Assembly (NCBI GenBank): GCA_030734395.1
Contig: JAUZTG010000029.1
Location: 2,356,001-2,420,000 of the forward strand
Source: Sarocladium kiliense
Lineage: Eukaryota > Ascomycota > Sordariomycetes > Hypocreales > Sarocladiaceae
DNA length: 64,000 bases
Direction of reading: 5' to 3'
In this document: positions 23,111-35,000 of the stretch, in pieces
How the letters are laid out: the number at the start of each line of letters is the position of its first letter
Numbering within the stretch: position 1 is the first letter of the stretch
Translations under genes and position numbers: made by a program
Notes under the pieces: model-generated
What the model saw: the letters and a program-made list of their open reading frames with translations, nothing else
What the model was told of the DNA's origin: nothing
The model's database searches: none

Positions 23111-26062
23111 TCATTCCACCAGGCGAGGCCGTTTCGCAGCTTGAGATGAAGCCTTAGGGCTTGCACCAAAGGCATTGAATGAAGCCCTCTTTCGCAAAGG
23201 ATCCGATGTACCGTGATCCCTCTCCTGAAGGTCGTCCAGCTCGAGAGTCTGCGCATAGGGGCTACGCATGTCATTGAATCCTGGTGAGGCAACACCTTGT
23301 GATGCCCGTGAAGGTGTTGGAGCAGACCACATGACTGTTCCAAATGTCATGCCGATCTCCTCGAGACCTGCGTTTGGGTTGCGATCTACAACTGGTCGAG
23401 GAGTGGCCAATTCGGAGACGGCTTCTATGGAGGTAGCACCGTCTTGCTCCCCATCTCCACCGGCAGCCATGACCATGCTTTGAAGGGACATGCGAGAACT
23501 GCGACGACTGTCGAGGTTGCGATACATATCGTAGCAGGTCCGGCAGGGTGGCTCGACCGGGTAGCAATCTCCTTCGTTGCGGTGCTGCGGCAGCTGAGGG
23601 CGGCTTTGCTGCCCGCACTTTTCCTGGATATCGTCGAAGATATCGGCAATAGGAGTGAAGAAGGTGTGCCTGGGACCGGGACCCCAGTATTTGTTCCTGC
23701 CCCAGAGCTGGCCGACTAGGCATCTGGACTCTGCGTCGATGACTGCAGCGCCGCTGTCACCATGGACGCCGATGCCGCCCCTGATCCACTCTTCTTCATT
23801 GTCATATGGATAAGCCTCCTCAATGAACCACTCACGAGTTGCCTTCTCCGTTCCATTCTCGTCGCCGCTGACGTATGCGGGGATCTCACAGACCTGGCCG
23901 GATCCATAACCCGACGTACGGCCGCTCGATACAACAGATGCTCCAGGGACGACAGCACTGGTGGATCGGACGAGGGACTCGGGCTCGGGAGCGGCACGGT
24001 TCGGATAGTCGATGGGGAAGCGGCGGAGGATGTTGGCGTGAGAGGAGTGGGAGTCAATGAGAGCCCAGTCCGTGACGACAAGAGGTTGCTCAGTGCAGTA
24101 TTCCTCCCAATAGGGGTCGTGGGTGATACGAGTCGTCTTCAGGCCCATGCCAGAGGTGACCTGGACGTTGCCGATATTGAAGGAGGACTTGCTCGCCACA
24201 GCATCGTGAGACTCTGAGACGCAGATCGCACGATCTTGTGCGGATGGGTGTTCGACAGCGATGGGATGTGCTGATTGATAGGCATCAACGAAAGGATGGA
24301 AGTTGGCAAGCCAATAACTCCCTCCACCGACGCTGACACACGGTCCAAGTGTTGCGGTTGCCTCCTCGAATTCCTCAGTGCCACTGACGCCGATACTATC
24401 GCCCATGCAGGGGTTTGGGAAGTAGAAAGGGTTGCGGGGAATGCAAACGTCGTCCATGTGCTCGCGGCTGAGACCTCTGGCCCAGCAGCTCGTTCCGTAG
24501 GTCCTGTCAACTGTGCCGACAGGGAAGAGGAAGGAGATGTTGGCGCGATGATGCTGGCTTTCTGGAAGTGAAAGAAGATCGTGGAGGTGCTTTGCAATGA
24601 GAATCTTGCGGGCTCTGGAGATTGGTGTTGGGGTCATGATGCAGATGCGGCGCGCTTGAGGAGTTCGGCCCCTTGTAACACTCACAACATGACGTGGCCC
24701 GGTCCAACGAGGAAGAAAGGTGATGAGGAAGGGTAGGATGGCATGCTCGAAGATAAGAGGGAAAGGGACCGGTTTGTCATTGATGGGGTGGACGCTGGAC
24801 ACGCCCTCTCGCAAAGGAGAAAGGGGCGTTGGTATCGGAGGGCCCCAAAAGGACGACGTTGGGGTATGAGCTGATGGGCTTGTCACGCCGGTGTACCTAA
24901 GGCTTGTCGGCTGAGGCAAAGGCCAGTCAGGGTGTACGACTCGATGATGTCTTCTGAGAGCGTCGAGGCTGCCAAAAGTCTTCTGCTCGATGCAGACTCG
25001 ACACAATATCTTCTTCCTGACAGGAGGCAGACGTTCCTCGGAGGGTTGATTTGCGGTCGATTGTACAGCAGACCTTTTTGCTCTCTTCTCGATGACGGTC
25101 TGAAGCTGCTGCTGGTACTTGCGTTTGGCAGCCGAGATTGCTCGACGCTCCTGATCCTCGGAGCCGCGTTCAAGTGCCTTCTCGCTCTTCGCGGGAACAT
25201 CATCGAGAGCTTCGACTCCTGTCCTCGAGTCCTGGTCGCGGCGTTGACTAGCCTCTGTGCTTTCAGCAGCCACCTGCTTGGATAGCTGCCATTCCTTAAC
25301 GCCATCCTTGCCAATCTCAGGATGACCAACAGCGATATGGTTCCTCAGCAACCTCGCATCTTCGAATCCGGACTCATCACAGCCACGACAGGGACAAACG
25401 AGGAGATGCTCGGACTCTACATGCCAGACAAGACCCTCGCGAGATGCAAAGCTCGGGTGACTGCATCCAACCCATTTGCAGGTATGTGTATGGGCGGCTC
25501 GCACATGTGCCTCGAGCTCGGCGTCGCTGGTGAAAGCCTCGGAGCACTGTGGGCCAAGGCAGACCATGCTCAAGGGCGAAGATGTAGTAGGGGCACTGGG
25601 TGATGGGACTCGGGACGAGGAGGACGCAGGGACAATTGTCTGGCAATCATCATCGGTTTGGATGGAGGACCATGTTGAGGCAGCGCTCGAGGAGATGGAA
25701 GTTGAGGTGCTGATGGTGCTAGAGGGGCATTTACGACGGCGCGGCGAGTGGCCGAGGTAGCGAGGAACAAATGGATGACTGATGAACTCGGTTGGACTCG
25801 AACTCCAGATGTCTTCGTGAGGGACGTCGAAGATGATGTTGGCTTGCTTGGTCGCGTGTGCGGTGTCGTCAAGAGGAGGGAACGGGAAGACCGCAGCGGC
25901 GTACTCCTTGGGTCCCGGAACAGAATGAACAGAATGATCAACACTCTGGATTGTCTGCTGGAACTCATGGGAAGAAGAGGTCGTTGGCCAGCAAGGTGAG
26001 CCAGAACCGTCATACCATGACGCCGGGGGCGGCAATTCAGCCGGTCGCCCATACAGCGACAT
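23111..26062 (-). CDS. C2H2 zinc-finger protein with C-terminal trypsin-like protease fold
   Basis: A single-exon protein of 983 residues with two different halves. After a Ser/Thr/Pro-rich leader, residues about 166-255 hold three C2H2-type fingers (CLGPQC...HVRAAH, CKWVGC...HVESEH, CPCRGC...HIAVGH). A fourth follows a basic linker at about 352 (CRVCIEQKTFGSLDALRRHH). Residues about 430-830 look like a serine-protease domain. SYWLANFHPF could supply the His, VVTDWALIDSHS the Asp, and GVHGDSGAAVID (about residue 770) the nucleophile Ser in a GDSG context. GQLWGRNKYWGPGPRHTFFT follows, as in trypsin-like domains. The C terminus carries KRASF and SQAAKRPRL, a possible nuclear signal. No signal peptide is seen. 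Function unknown: either a nuclear protease or a catalytically dead fold. It ends 49 bases from the preceding gene (convergent). Confidence 0.75.
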   Translation of the reverse strand: MSLYGRPAELPPPASWYDGSGSPCWPTTSSSHEFQQTIQSVDHSVHSVPGPKEYAAAVFPFPPLDDTAHATKQANIIFDVPHEDIWSSSPTEFISHPFVPRYLGHSPRRRKCPSSTISTSTSISSSAASTWSSIQTDDDCQTIVPASSSSRVPSPSAPTTSSPLSMVCLGPQCSEAFTSDAELEAHVRAAHTHTCKWVGCSHPSFASREGLVWHVESEHLLVCPCRGCDESGFEDARLLRNHIAVGHPEIGKDGVKEWQLSKQVAAESTEASQRRDQDSRTGVEALDDVPAKSEKALERGSEDQERRAISAAKRKYQQQLQTVIEKRAKRSAVQSTANQPSEERLPPVRKKILCRVCIEQKTFGSLDALRRHHRVVHPDWPLPQPTSLRYTGVTSPSAHTPTSSFWGPPIPTPLSPLREGVSSVHPINDKPVPFPLIFEHAILPFLITFLPRWTGPRHVVSVTRGRTPQARRICIMTPTPISRARKILIAKHLHDLLSLPESQHHRANISFLFPVGTVDRTYGTSCWARGLSREHMDDVCIPRNPFYFPNPCMGDSIGVSGTEEFEEATATLGPCVSVGGGSYWLANFHPFVDAYQSAHPIAVEHPSAQDRAICVSESHDAVASKSSFNIGNVQVTSGMGLKTTRITHDPYWEEYCTEQPLVVTDWALIDSHSSHANILRRFPIDYPNRAAPEPESLVRSTSAVVPGASVVSSGRTSGYGSGQVCEIPAYVSGDENGTEKATREWFIEEAYPYDNEEEWIRGGIGVHGDSGAAVIDAESRCLVGQLWGRNKYWGPGPRHTFFTPIADIFDDIQEKCGQQSRPQLPQHRNEGDCYPVEPPCRTCYDMYRNLDSRRSSRMSLQSMVMAAGGDGEQDGATSIEAVSELATPRPVVDRNPNAGLEEIGMTFGTVMWSAPTPSRASQGVASPGFNDMRSPYAQTLELDDLQERDHGTSDPLRKRASFNAFGASPKASSQAAKRPRLVE

Positions 26063-26891
26063 CGCGCGTGGTGTAAGTCAATTCGTGTCGCACCAGGTGT
26101 AAACGCGATTGATCTGGCAATATCACAACGGGCACCGGACTCATGAAAGATTGACAGCGATTGACATGCGATCACAGCGAGACTGTATCACAAACACGGA
26201 GGACAAGATGCAAGAAAGAGATACATCAATTCCAAGACACGCAGAAGAGAGAGGAACTGCTGCAGGCCTCCTACATTGCGGCATCTCCGTTGCCCCGCCC
26301 GGGGATGTAGCTTGCATATGAGGCAGACTTGGTCGCCTTGCGGCGCAGTCGGGACTTTGGCTGGGATGCGACCCGTTATGCGGCTCAAGCGGAGACCATG
26401 ATTGAGACGCGAGCGTGTCTCATAACGTTAAAGCTGTGTGTCTAGGAAGTCTGTCTGTACGGGGGGTCCAGGCGTATTGTTGTTGCGTAGTGATTGTTCG
26501 CATTCTGGGCTGTCATTGATCCTGTTCCGCCGATGTCACTATGCCTATGCATGTTCTATTCACGAGACTGACAGTGGGCTGAATAGCTATCCTGGAAACA
26601 ACTTCCCGATATATTGTCAGCGCCTTCTATGGTTTTATCAATAACTACTTGATTGATATCCTGATGAGCCTCTCAATGACTCTTCTGACGCTCTTAATTT
26701 CGCGCCTGTACTATACGAGAAAGAAATGCGATGACCTGATGCATGCCCTGCCCTATCGCCTTCAACATCGTCTTATGTCCGATATTTTGACTCTTATTGT
26801 CCCGCTGCAGGTTCAACAATACCCTATGGCCCCAGAAAGGCAAAGTTTAGCCGCTGATGTAAATCCTCTTACCAATGCCTCAATACTCCTC
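26063..26891. other. intergenic between two minus-strand genes
   Basis: Presumed promoter of the zinc-finger gene (left) and 3' region of the metallo-beta-lactamase-fold gene (right). Open frames at 26438-27152 on the plus strand have no protein-like motifs, and the longest overlaps the neighbouring gene in antisense. Confidence 0.5.
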
Positions 26892-27944
26892 TCAGTAATG
26901 AAGATACTGATTGTTCCTTGCCGCTGTCACCTCGACACACAGGCTCATAGTCTTGAGGTATCTCACAAACCGGTCCGTGCCGACTACATAAGGGTTCCGC
27001 GAATTACAGCCACTATTCCTGTCACCTCCATCACCACACTCCCTATGAGCAAGAATCTCCAGGTTCTGCAGAGAGCGGTCCTGGGTGACGTGGTTGGAAA
27101 GGAGGGCGTCCGCGCCCTGCTGCTCGACCAGCTCAGCGAAGCGCGCGAATGACTCCATCTGAATCACTTTATCGTCGGCTGAACTTGGCACACCACCGCC
27201 ACCGTAGAGTCCAGCGAGATGCGACCGGCCATGGTCAAGGACGGGGATCATGAGCGACAAGCAGCCTGGAGAGTGGCCAGGTGTGTGGTACACGGTGAGA
27301 GCATAGCTCCCATACTTGACTTGGCCACCATCAGTGAGAGTCTTGTCGCGTGTGGGACAGTCGTCCATGCCGTCCAGTGCATCCCAGGTTTGCTCTGATG
27401 CGTAGATGGTAGTGCCGAACTCCTTCTGCACGTAACCAGCGCCACCATAGTGGTCGATATGCTCGTGGGTGATGATCAAGGCCTTCACGTCCGACATCTT
27501 GAAGCCAAAGGACTGCAGACCGGGGATAAGAACCCTCTCGATCTCATCGCCGTTGTAGAGTGCGTCAATGATGATCAAACCGTCACCGGTGTCAACAGCC
27601 CACGCACTCACAGCAACTTCGCCGATAAAATAGAGGTTGTCGAAGACCTGCTGCGCCTTAATAAAGCCGTCACCGCCTAGAACATCTCCAATCTCAGGGT
27701 AGAGTGCGTTCTTCCAGATACATCTGTATGCGAAATCGTAGGAGAGGTCATCCTTGACAATTTCATCTGCCTGTGCGAAGAGACGCGTCAGATTCTGTTG
27801 TTGGGCATTCTGGAATTCTCGGATAGGCCACCAGTCCGAGAAATCGGTGTTTCCTGGAGGCCGAATAGCTTGGGAAGCGGCAGTTCTCACACAAGCTAGA
27901 AGCCCGAGGCAGACCTGAGATATGATGGTTACTGGTAGATGCAT
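26892..27944 (-). CDS. secreted metallo-beta-lactamase-fold hydrolase
   Basis: A protein of 350 residues if started at MHLPVTIISQ. The frame reaches an ATG 15 codons further upstream, but the inner Met begins a typical signal peptide (VTIISQVCLGLLACVRTAASQ), and the TATA box argues for it. The mature part has the metallo-beta-lactamase zinc motif THEHIDHYGG (HxHxDH) at about residues 171-176. AVSAWAVDTGDGLIIIDALY precedes it, and HTPGHSPGCLSLMIP and SNHVTQDRS supply further His ligands. Two zinc ions are therefore expected. Members of this fold hydrolyse lactams, lactones, thioesters or nucleic acids, and the substrate cannot be read here. Length and secretion resemble bacterial subclass B3 enzymes and fungal lactonase-like proteins. 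The C-terminal 30 residues (VEVTAARNNQYLHY) are not conserved in my memory of the family. Confidence 0.85.
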   Translation of the reverse strand: MHLPVTIISQVCLGLLACVRTAASQAIRPPGNTDFSDWWPIREFQNAQQQNLTRLFAQADEIVKDDLSYDFAYRCIWKNALYPEIGDVLGGDGFIKAQQVFDNLYFIGEVAVSAWAVDTGDGLIIIDALYNGDEIERVLIPGLQSFGFKMSDVKALIITHEHIDHYGGAGYVQKEFGTTIYASEQTWDALDGMDDCPTRDKTLTDGGQVKYGSYALTVYHTPGHSPGCLSLMIPVLDHGRSHLAGLYGGGGVPSSADDKVIQMESFARFAELVEQQGADALLSNHVTQDRSLQNLEILAHRECGDGGDRNSGCNSRNPYVVGTDRFVRYLKTMSLCVEVTAARNNQYLHY

Positions 27945-28016
27945 GGTCTTATTGTCTCTGAGGCTGGAAGTCAGCGGACTACTTGCCATACGACTGAAGA
28001 AGTGCGAATGATTCGC

Positions 28017-28025
28017 TTATTTATA
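28017..28025 (-). promoter_or_regulatory. TATA box of the metallo-beta-lactamase-fold gene
   Basis: On the minus strand this reads tataaataa, a full TATA consensus, 73 bases upstream of the ATG at 27944 and only 28 bases from the alternative ATG at 27989. Transcription would start at or after the outer ATG, so the inner ATG is favoured. TATA-containing promoters usually belong to inducible genes. Confidence 0.55.
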
Positions 28026-29058
28026 TTTCCCCAGTGCAGGCTCGGCGAACTCTGGACTTACTGTCAGTTGGCGCCCCATAGTGGCTACCAGTTGCAACCG
28101 GTAATCGATGTCCGGATGGTGAAGACAGTTGATCAACCACTCTTGAGCACGAGGCCCGAACCGGCTTCATGCCAGTCTGGCAATCCCAACGCTGAAGAGC
28201 GTCTAATGATGAATACCGAAATCGTCACGGAACCTGTCACGCTAGCTCTTCATACCTGCCTAATCGCGAAATGGCTTGGGCTAGATGGATCTTGATGATG
28301 ACCTTGATATGCAGTCAGAGAACCAAAGAGGATTTCCCCGTGGGGTCAATGCAACTTTAGCTGAAGTCGAACGCCTGCCGGCAATCAAAGGCAACGCTCG
28401 GCTAGCTACAAGACTGAACTGAAGGAAAATTCACGCTCGGTAGTCTGCCGAAGGCAGCATGCCAAGCAAGAGTACTTGCGATGTTACTGGTGCCAGGATC
28501 ATCTTTGTCGAAGGGTAATAGTAGTAATGCGGGGTTCATAGTTGTGGTAGCATCGATGATCCAGAGCATCCAGTTCCTCCTCCGCGGCCTGTTTCGAAGC
28601 GTCGGAGACGGACAATACGAGATGTTGGCGGACTCCCGAGTTGGAACGGCTCAAACACCCAATACCCCAGGTAATGTGATACTACGAGCACGAGTCGTTT
28701 CCTGCTCAGGCTGCCAGAAGACTTCTGACCTCTAACTTCTTAGTGCCGGGGGATTCAAGGAACGTTATCTACCGGCTGATTCCCTGGACATTCTCCGAGG
28801 AAGCGACCTGGGCTTTGAATGCACCCCCAGGAGCAGACCTTGGTGTCATTACCGATTTGCCTCATCTGGGAGCAGGCGTTATCGGTAGCTATCGTCAAGT
28901 AAAGATCTAAGGAGCCACGATCCTGGGCCATGGGTAATTAGACAAACTGATTTATTTTATAATCCATTTTGCATGTCGTAAAACTATAGAGCTGAATATC
29001 AATGATGCTCTTGACTGACTACCAGACGCCGTAAACGCCAAACCATGGATATATACCC
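28026..29058. other. intergenic, no supported gene
   Basis: This holds the distal promoter of the metallo-beta-lactamase-fold gene and the 3' region of POL2. A short plus-strand frame at 28481-28735 has no recognisable motif. The sequence before 29000 is A/T-rich (tttattttataatcc). Confidence 0.5.
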
Positions 29059-32000
29059 TCACATCGCCGCATACATGCTCTCCACCACATCCCCAAGCAT
29101 CCTCAACCCATAGAACTTGGCCACCCTCCTCATAACCCCCATCCTCTTCACCACCTCTCCCTTGTCCACTACCTCCTTCCATTGACCACTGCACGTACAA
29201 TGCTCCATAAAGTCGTTAACCCTCAATGCCCCGCATCTCTCACACTTGAGGTCTTGCGTTGCCCACTCCACAGCGAACGCTTCCACAATTCCCAGGAGCC
29301 GTTCCTCAAGGGCGATTCGGTCCAGTTCTGAGCCGCAGTATCCACAGGTCCACGCCGCTGATGAGTCTCCGGCTGAAGCAACGAGATCTTCGTCTCGGCA
29401 GAAGTCCAAGTCGCGTGCCATGGTGCAGCTGTCGCACGAGATCTGTGGGAGGCGGAGACTTTCCGAGGGGTTCGTGAATGTGCCTTCTTTGGAGAACTCA
29501 CGGACATCGAAGAGGGCCAGAAGTTCCTTGCGAAGGAGACGGGCCTCTAGCGTGATGTTCTTGTCCAGAGAGAGAACTTGCATCAAAGACTTCACAAGTT
29601 CCAAAATCGGATTTCGCGGCTGGTTGTTTCTCGATTGAAGATGGGTGCCCGGAAGCTCAGGAAAACTGTAGTCCCCAGCAAGTTCTGGATGGAGGAGCTC
29701 GCGCTTTTGCTGGTTGATGAGCCCGCCAATGGCCTTTTTCAGAGGCTTTTCGAACACCTTACCCAAGATGATCTGGCCACTCTCACCGTCAGCCAACTCT
29801 GTCCGGTTCGGTAGTTGAGTGAGGCGAAGTGTTGCATCTGGATCTCCGTTGTGTGGTCTCTTCAAGCTGTGCATCAGCTGGATGAACTCGATAACCCACT
29901 CCTGGAACGTTGGCTGCAGTCGCTTGGGTAGGAACGTGGCCATTTGCCAGTGCATGATAGTCTCCAGGTTTTGCTCGTCGGCTTCGATGACCTCCTGGCA
30001 GCCTCGCCCGCCATAGTTGAACTCGTCATACCAGACGAGGTAGTCCCAGTACTCCTTGATCTCCAAGTCGATAAAATGAAAAAGTGGCTTGGTCTTGATC
30101 GACTTGATGATGTACTGGCTGTACGCGTAGGCATTGGCCACCTCTGCCTTAGTGGTCTGCAGAATCAGGCGGTTTGCGCTGGCGAAGACAACTTGCGAGC
30201 CCACGCGACGGAAGTCCGCCATGAGCTGCTGGAAGGCCTTTCGTGACATCATCTGCACATAATAGTGCAGTGTACGGTCGTACATGAAGGAGTCAGGGTT
30301 CTCGACCCAACGAACGAGGTGCTGGACCAGAACGTCGGCCATCGTACTGCCTCGACAGGCCTCAGCCCACCACGCCTTGACCATCTCGCGTAGTACGAGA
30401 ACACCGGCGTTGGCGAACGAGTTCTCAGATGCCAGAGAGTCAGAGCCATCCGCTGAGGGGTTGAAAGAGATGGAATCTGACCCTTCCAGGTCATTGATGA
30501 GGGACGAGGTCAGGATGGTGTTGATGGCAAGATTCCGCACGTCAAGGTCAATACAGACGGAGGAGAAGGTGCCAGGGTTGTTGATGGCCGGCATCTTTAC
30601 AACGTCCAACGGGCCGAGAATGTCATCCTTCTCATATCCAGCATGATCAGGTCGTGCGCCGGGTGACCACCAGAGCACCACCCCATTTGCCTGTAGCCTG
30701 CGAGCATACGCGACATCAATCAAGAAGCGAGGATCGTCACGCTCCAGGTTGCAAAGCGGCACATCGCCATACCGCGCCAGTGCTGTCAAATGCAGAATCC
30801 ACGAGCCGAGGCCCAGGTAGTGCCCAACAAGTCGACGAGCCACCACGGACTGCCATCCAAGAGGCGGCAAGGAGCTGTCTGCTGCATCATACCGCAGTGG
30901 CAGGACAGGAAACTCGCCGAGGATGGGAACATCGTGAACCAGGAGGTTGCGCTGTGATGATTGAATAACCATCATCTGAGGTCTCGTCTCGTCTTTGCGC
31001 ATCTTCTTGACGATGTCCCCAATTTCAAGATGAGCCTTCCGCCTCGTTGTGACTTGGGTGATCTTGAAAGTGACACGCTCCTGATATGTGAAACAGTCCT
31101 GCCAGTTTGTTCCTGCGGCCTCTTGCACGCGTTTGGCCCACATCTCGGAGTAGATCTTGGTCACATTAGGCAAGTCTTGACCCGAATCTTTGCTTTTCTG
31201 GAGGATCACAACATGAGCCTGGTCGCTCGTGGTCGAGAAGATGCCAAAGATTTGACGCTCGCCGGCAGTGATGTGGGATATGTAGATATATGCAAGAGGG
31301 GCTGAGTCCAAATAAGCACGTGCGTCCTTGGGTCGCTTCAAGCCGCTGAGATCGAAACCTTGCTCCAATCCTCTGCCCAGCACTGCATTTTGCTTCTCAT
31401 CAATCACGCAAAGATTGCCCAGACGGAGCACCGCGCGGATATTGAGCGGTACTTGTTTCTCGTACACGCCCTCGACACTGGGGTGATTGAAGAGCATGGA
31501 GAACTTCTCAGGCTCCTTGAAGTAAATATCCTCAGGAACGGTGAGCTTAAAAAGATGGGTCGACGCATGGCCATTGGGTAGAGTGTAGTTGACCTGTTCC
31601 ACTTCGCAGCCAGGGACGTCGACATCTGGAAGATCCTTGCTCTTCAAGTTCAGGAAGACTTGTCGAGGAACGTTGATCTTCATGGTATGAATCTTGGCAT
31701 CGATCAGAACATATGCGGTAACGACACCCGGAGTGTCAGTCGCCTTCAGGTGAAGAAGTTGCCATGTGTTCATGAAAGTTGCGTGGGCCTGCTTCATGAA
31801 AGTGTGCTGAATGTTGCTCCCGGTGTTGCCTCGTCGATCACCGAAAAGCTGTCGACGCCGAAGGCGAGCCTGCTTTTGCAGCCTCCACTTCTGCTTCTGA
31901 TACTCCAGGAAAGCAGGATAGTCATCGGATGGATTTGGCATGACTTTAGGAAGGGCTGCCATTGGGTCGGCATTCTCCGCCGGCTCGGGGGATTTGCGCT

Positions 32001-35000
32001 TTTGAGCTGCCGCCGGAGGCTGAGACGATGCAAGTGCAGCAGTGATGGTCTTCGGCTTCAGGAGCTTGCTGCCGTAGTCCTCCATGTCACCCATCGCATT
32101 GCCGGCGATGTTGGTAATATCCTCCAAGGGACTCTTGGTGAACAGGTCAGTCAGCTTCTTCTGCTTCATCTTGTCGTCCTTGATGTTGATTCTGCGCTGC
32201 AGCCAGTCTGGATGAGCAACACGCGGCACAGGGTTCCGCACTTTTTGGAGAGCAGCGGGGATGGTGATTAGTTTCTGGATCACGGAGCCAAGACGGTCGA
32301 GGTAGTAGTCCCAGTCGAGCAGAGCTCGAGGGTCGGTGTCGCTAGGCTCCTCCTTCAACCATTTCTTTAGATATGAGCGCTTCACAGCCTCATCCGCGGA
32401 GAAGATGGCGACAGGAACTGCACGTTCCGTGACGGGGGCGTTGCGTGGTCTCGAGCAGATAATGAATTTGCAGTTCAATCCCTTGTCCTTGACCATGCCT
32501 TCTCCCAGGAAATCGGCCAAGCGCTTGGCCGTAGTAATACTGGTCGACTTTTGGTTGCCATATTCTTCCAGGGTCTTGGACATGCTTCGGTTTTCCGAAA
32601 TGAGCTCCATCAGCTCCTCGTCGGCCAGCGTTGAGCCTTTGTTGTGAAGAACGTCAAGCCAACGGTTCGCAACTTTGGCAACCGCAGCATAGCATTGTGC
32701 GAGATCTTCACCCTCCAAGAAGAATTTGAAAATTTGTTGTTGGAAGATCTTGATGAGCTTAAGCTCACCACGACGCTTGACCTCGAAACCCTTGAGCTCA
32801 GCAAGACTGCCATCGTCGTTGAAGACAGCGTAGCGCTTCTTCAAGTTCTTGTCCTCTTCCTTTGATGTGGGTAAGACCATGCACTTGTAAGGGCCATCAA
32901 CCTCGAAGAAGATGGAGTTGTCGCTGTGAGTCTCATACTTCAGATTGTTCTTGTCCACAAGGGTTTGGTATTGGTGGTTGGTAAAGCGGGCGTGTACCAG
33001 GTGATTCAACATGACGCAAGGGTACGAGATGTTGACCTTCTTGCCGTTCTTCAGCTTGAACGCAAAGTTCTCTGGGAATGTTGCTGGTAGCATGCACCAA
33101 ATACCGTCTGTGTCCAGTTCAAGTGGGCGCCCAAGACGCTCAACGAGCTGGCGAGCCATTTGAATAATTGTAGCACCAGTCAGGCAGGTGACACCGGCCA
33201 TCTCTAATGAGTACCATCGAGACCCCTTTCTCATGACGTATCCGTAGAATGAATTCAGAATGACCTTGTGGGCAAGCTGGAGCGAATCGTACAGAACGAT
33301 CATCTTCTTTGCCGCATCGACTTCCGATCCAGGAGCTCCGCTGGACTTCAGAGACTCTGTCTTTCCCTTCCAGACTTTGGCCTTACCCTTGTAGTCGTAG
33401 CGACGATCACGGAAGTCGCGCACGGTATTGATGTAGAAAGGGTTCTCGCGTTGGCAAATAATGGCTTCACGGGTGATGACCGTAGAGTCATGGATTTTGT
33501 GGTAAACCTTTTGCGAGTACATCTGCAACCGTTTCCGTGCAAGGGCCGTTTGTTCATCGTAGCTCAGCTCTTGGAATGTGCGCATTGGTGCATTTGGGTA
33601 CTTCCCAGGGAACTTCTCGTTCTCGAGAGCGTTGCGGATCATGTTGTACTCGTCCCGTTTCGCAGGAATGTACTCTCCGCGCCAAGACCACGGCAATCTT
33701 CTGTCACAAGTTTTTCCGGGTCGATTGAAGTCGCAGGCAGCGCAGTCGGACTCGGAGATCATGGAATCTGGTTGAAGTCGATTGGTTGTCATGATATTGG
33801 GGTACATTGACGCGACATCCAAGTGGTAGATGAGCGGCCTCTCGGTACGGTTCGGTGTCTCTTTGAGCTTGAGTAACTGGGCGGCAATCTTCTCCTTAAC
33901 TTCCTCGTAGTTCTCAACGTCCTCAAAGTTCTTCTGCACTTCTACAGTGATGACGAACTTGAGTGCGGCGTCGAGGTCGTTGAGCAACTCATCGACAGCG
34001 CCCGGGTCCACGGAGAAGTCAACTGGAATATCGGCGCGGAACACACCAGCTTCAATACTCTCGACGTGGCCTCCGACGTATGTTTCTGAGTCCAGTAGAT
34101 GGCCATCCCAGAACGCCTCCTTCGGGGAGATGTGCTTGTTGGGGAGAACAATTTCATGTTGGTATGCTTGGACCATCAGCAACATCTCACAGAGCGTTCC
34201 TGTTCCTTTTCTGAGGGTATCGTCGGGTCCAAGGGGCAGAACCGTGCAAAGCGAGAAAATGAAGGGATGGATGTACTTCATGTACAGATAGTATGTTGCA
34301 ACAGCATCGGAGACTGAGTACTCCGCTAGTGTCTGAGGTCGTTCATTCGCATAGGGGGTCATCAGCTCGGGGTCTAATTCATCGGGATCGTAGCCAAGCT
34401 TGGCGACTGTGACGGCTTTGAGACCTCGCGATCCTTGGGGAAGGTAGGAATCACGGTTGACCCAATGGAAACAATCCATATGCACACTGTAGTTGCACTT
34501 GAACTGATCCTCGCTGTCCTTCTTCCAGCCGATCTCTTGGTACATGTCGATACCATTGATGCTGGCTCGCGCCTCCACGTAAGGCCAATCGAAAAAGTCA
34601 CCGTTGTATGTTGCGATGACAGTTGGCCGCGCCTCCTTGATATGGAGGAAGAATCGTTCGAGAACCGATTTCTCATCAGGCTCGTTGAAGATCATGAAAG
34701 GACCTGGGTATTCGGGTTTTGGCGTGTAGTCGAAGTCGGCAATATCCTCGGAAACGATTTCACGGTTGGTGATGAGGAACCCCTGCCCATCGATCATGTA
34801 CGAAATCATCATGATCTGATCCACAGCGGCATCGGGAAACTTCAGTGGTGCCTTGCATGTTTCGATATCAAATGCCAGAACGACGGGATCGGCAGGCAGT
34901 GATCTCTCTGGATTCGGCAGAACTTTTGTGACGCCATGCTTGACTTCGACCCAATACCAGTTGCCTACTCGGAGGTCTGAAGCAAGGCGTTAGAAGCCCG

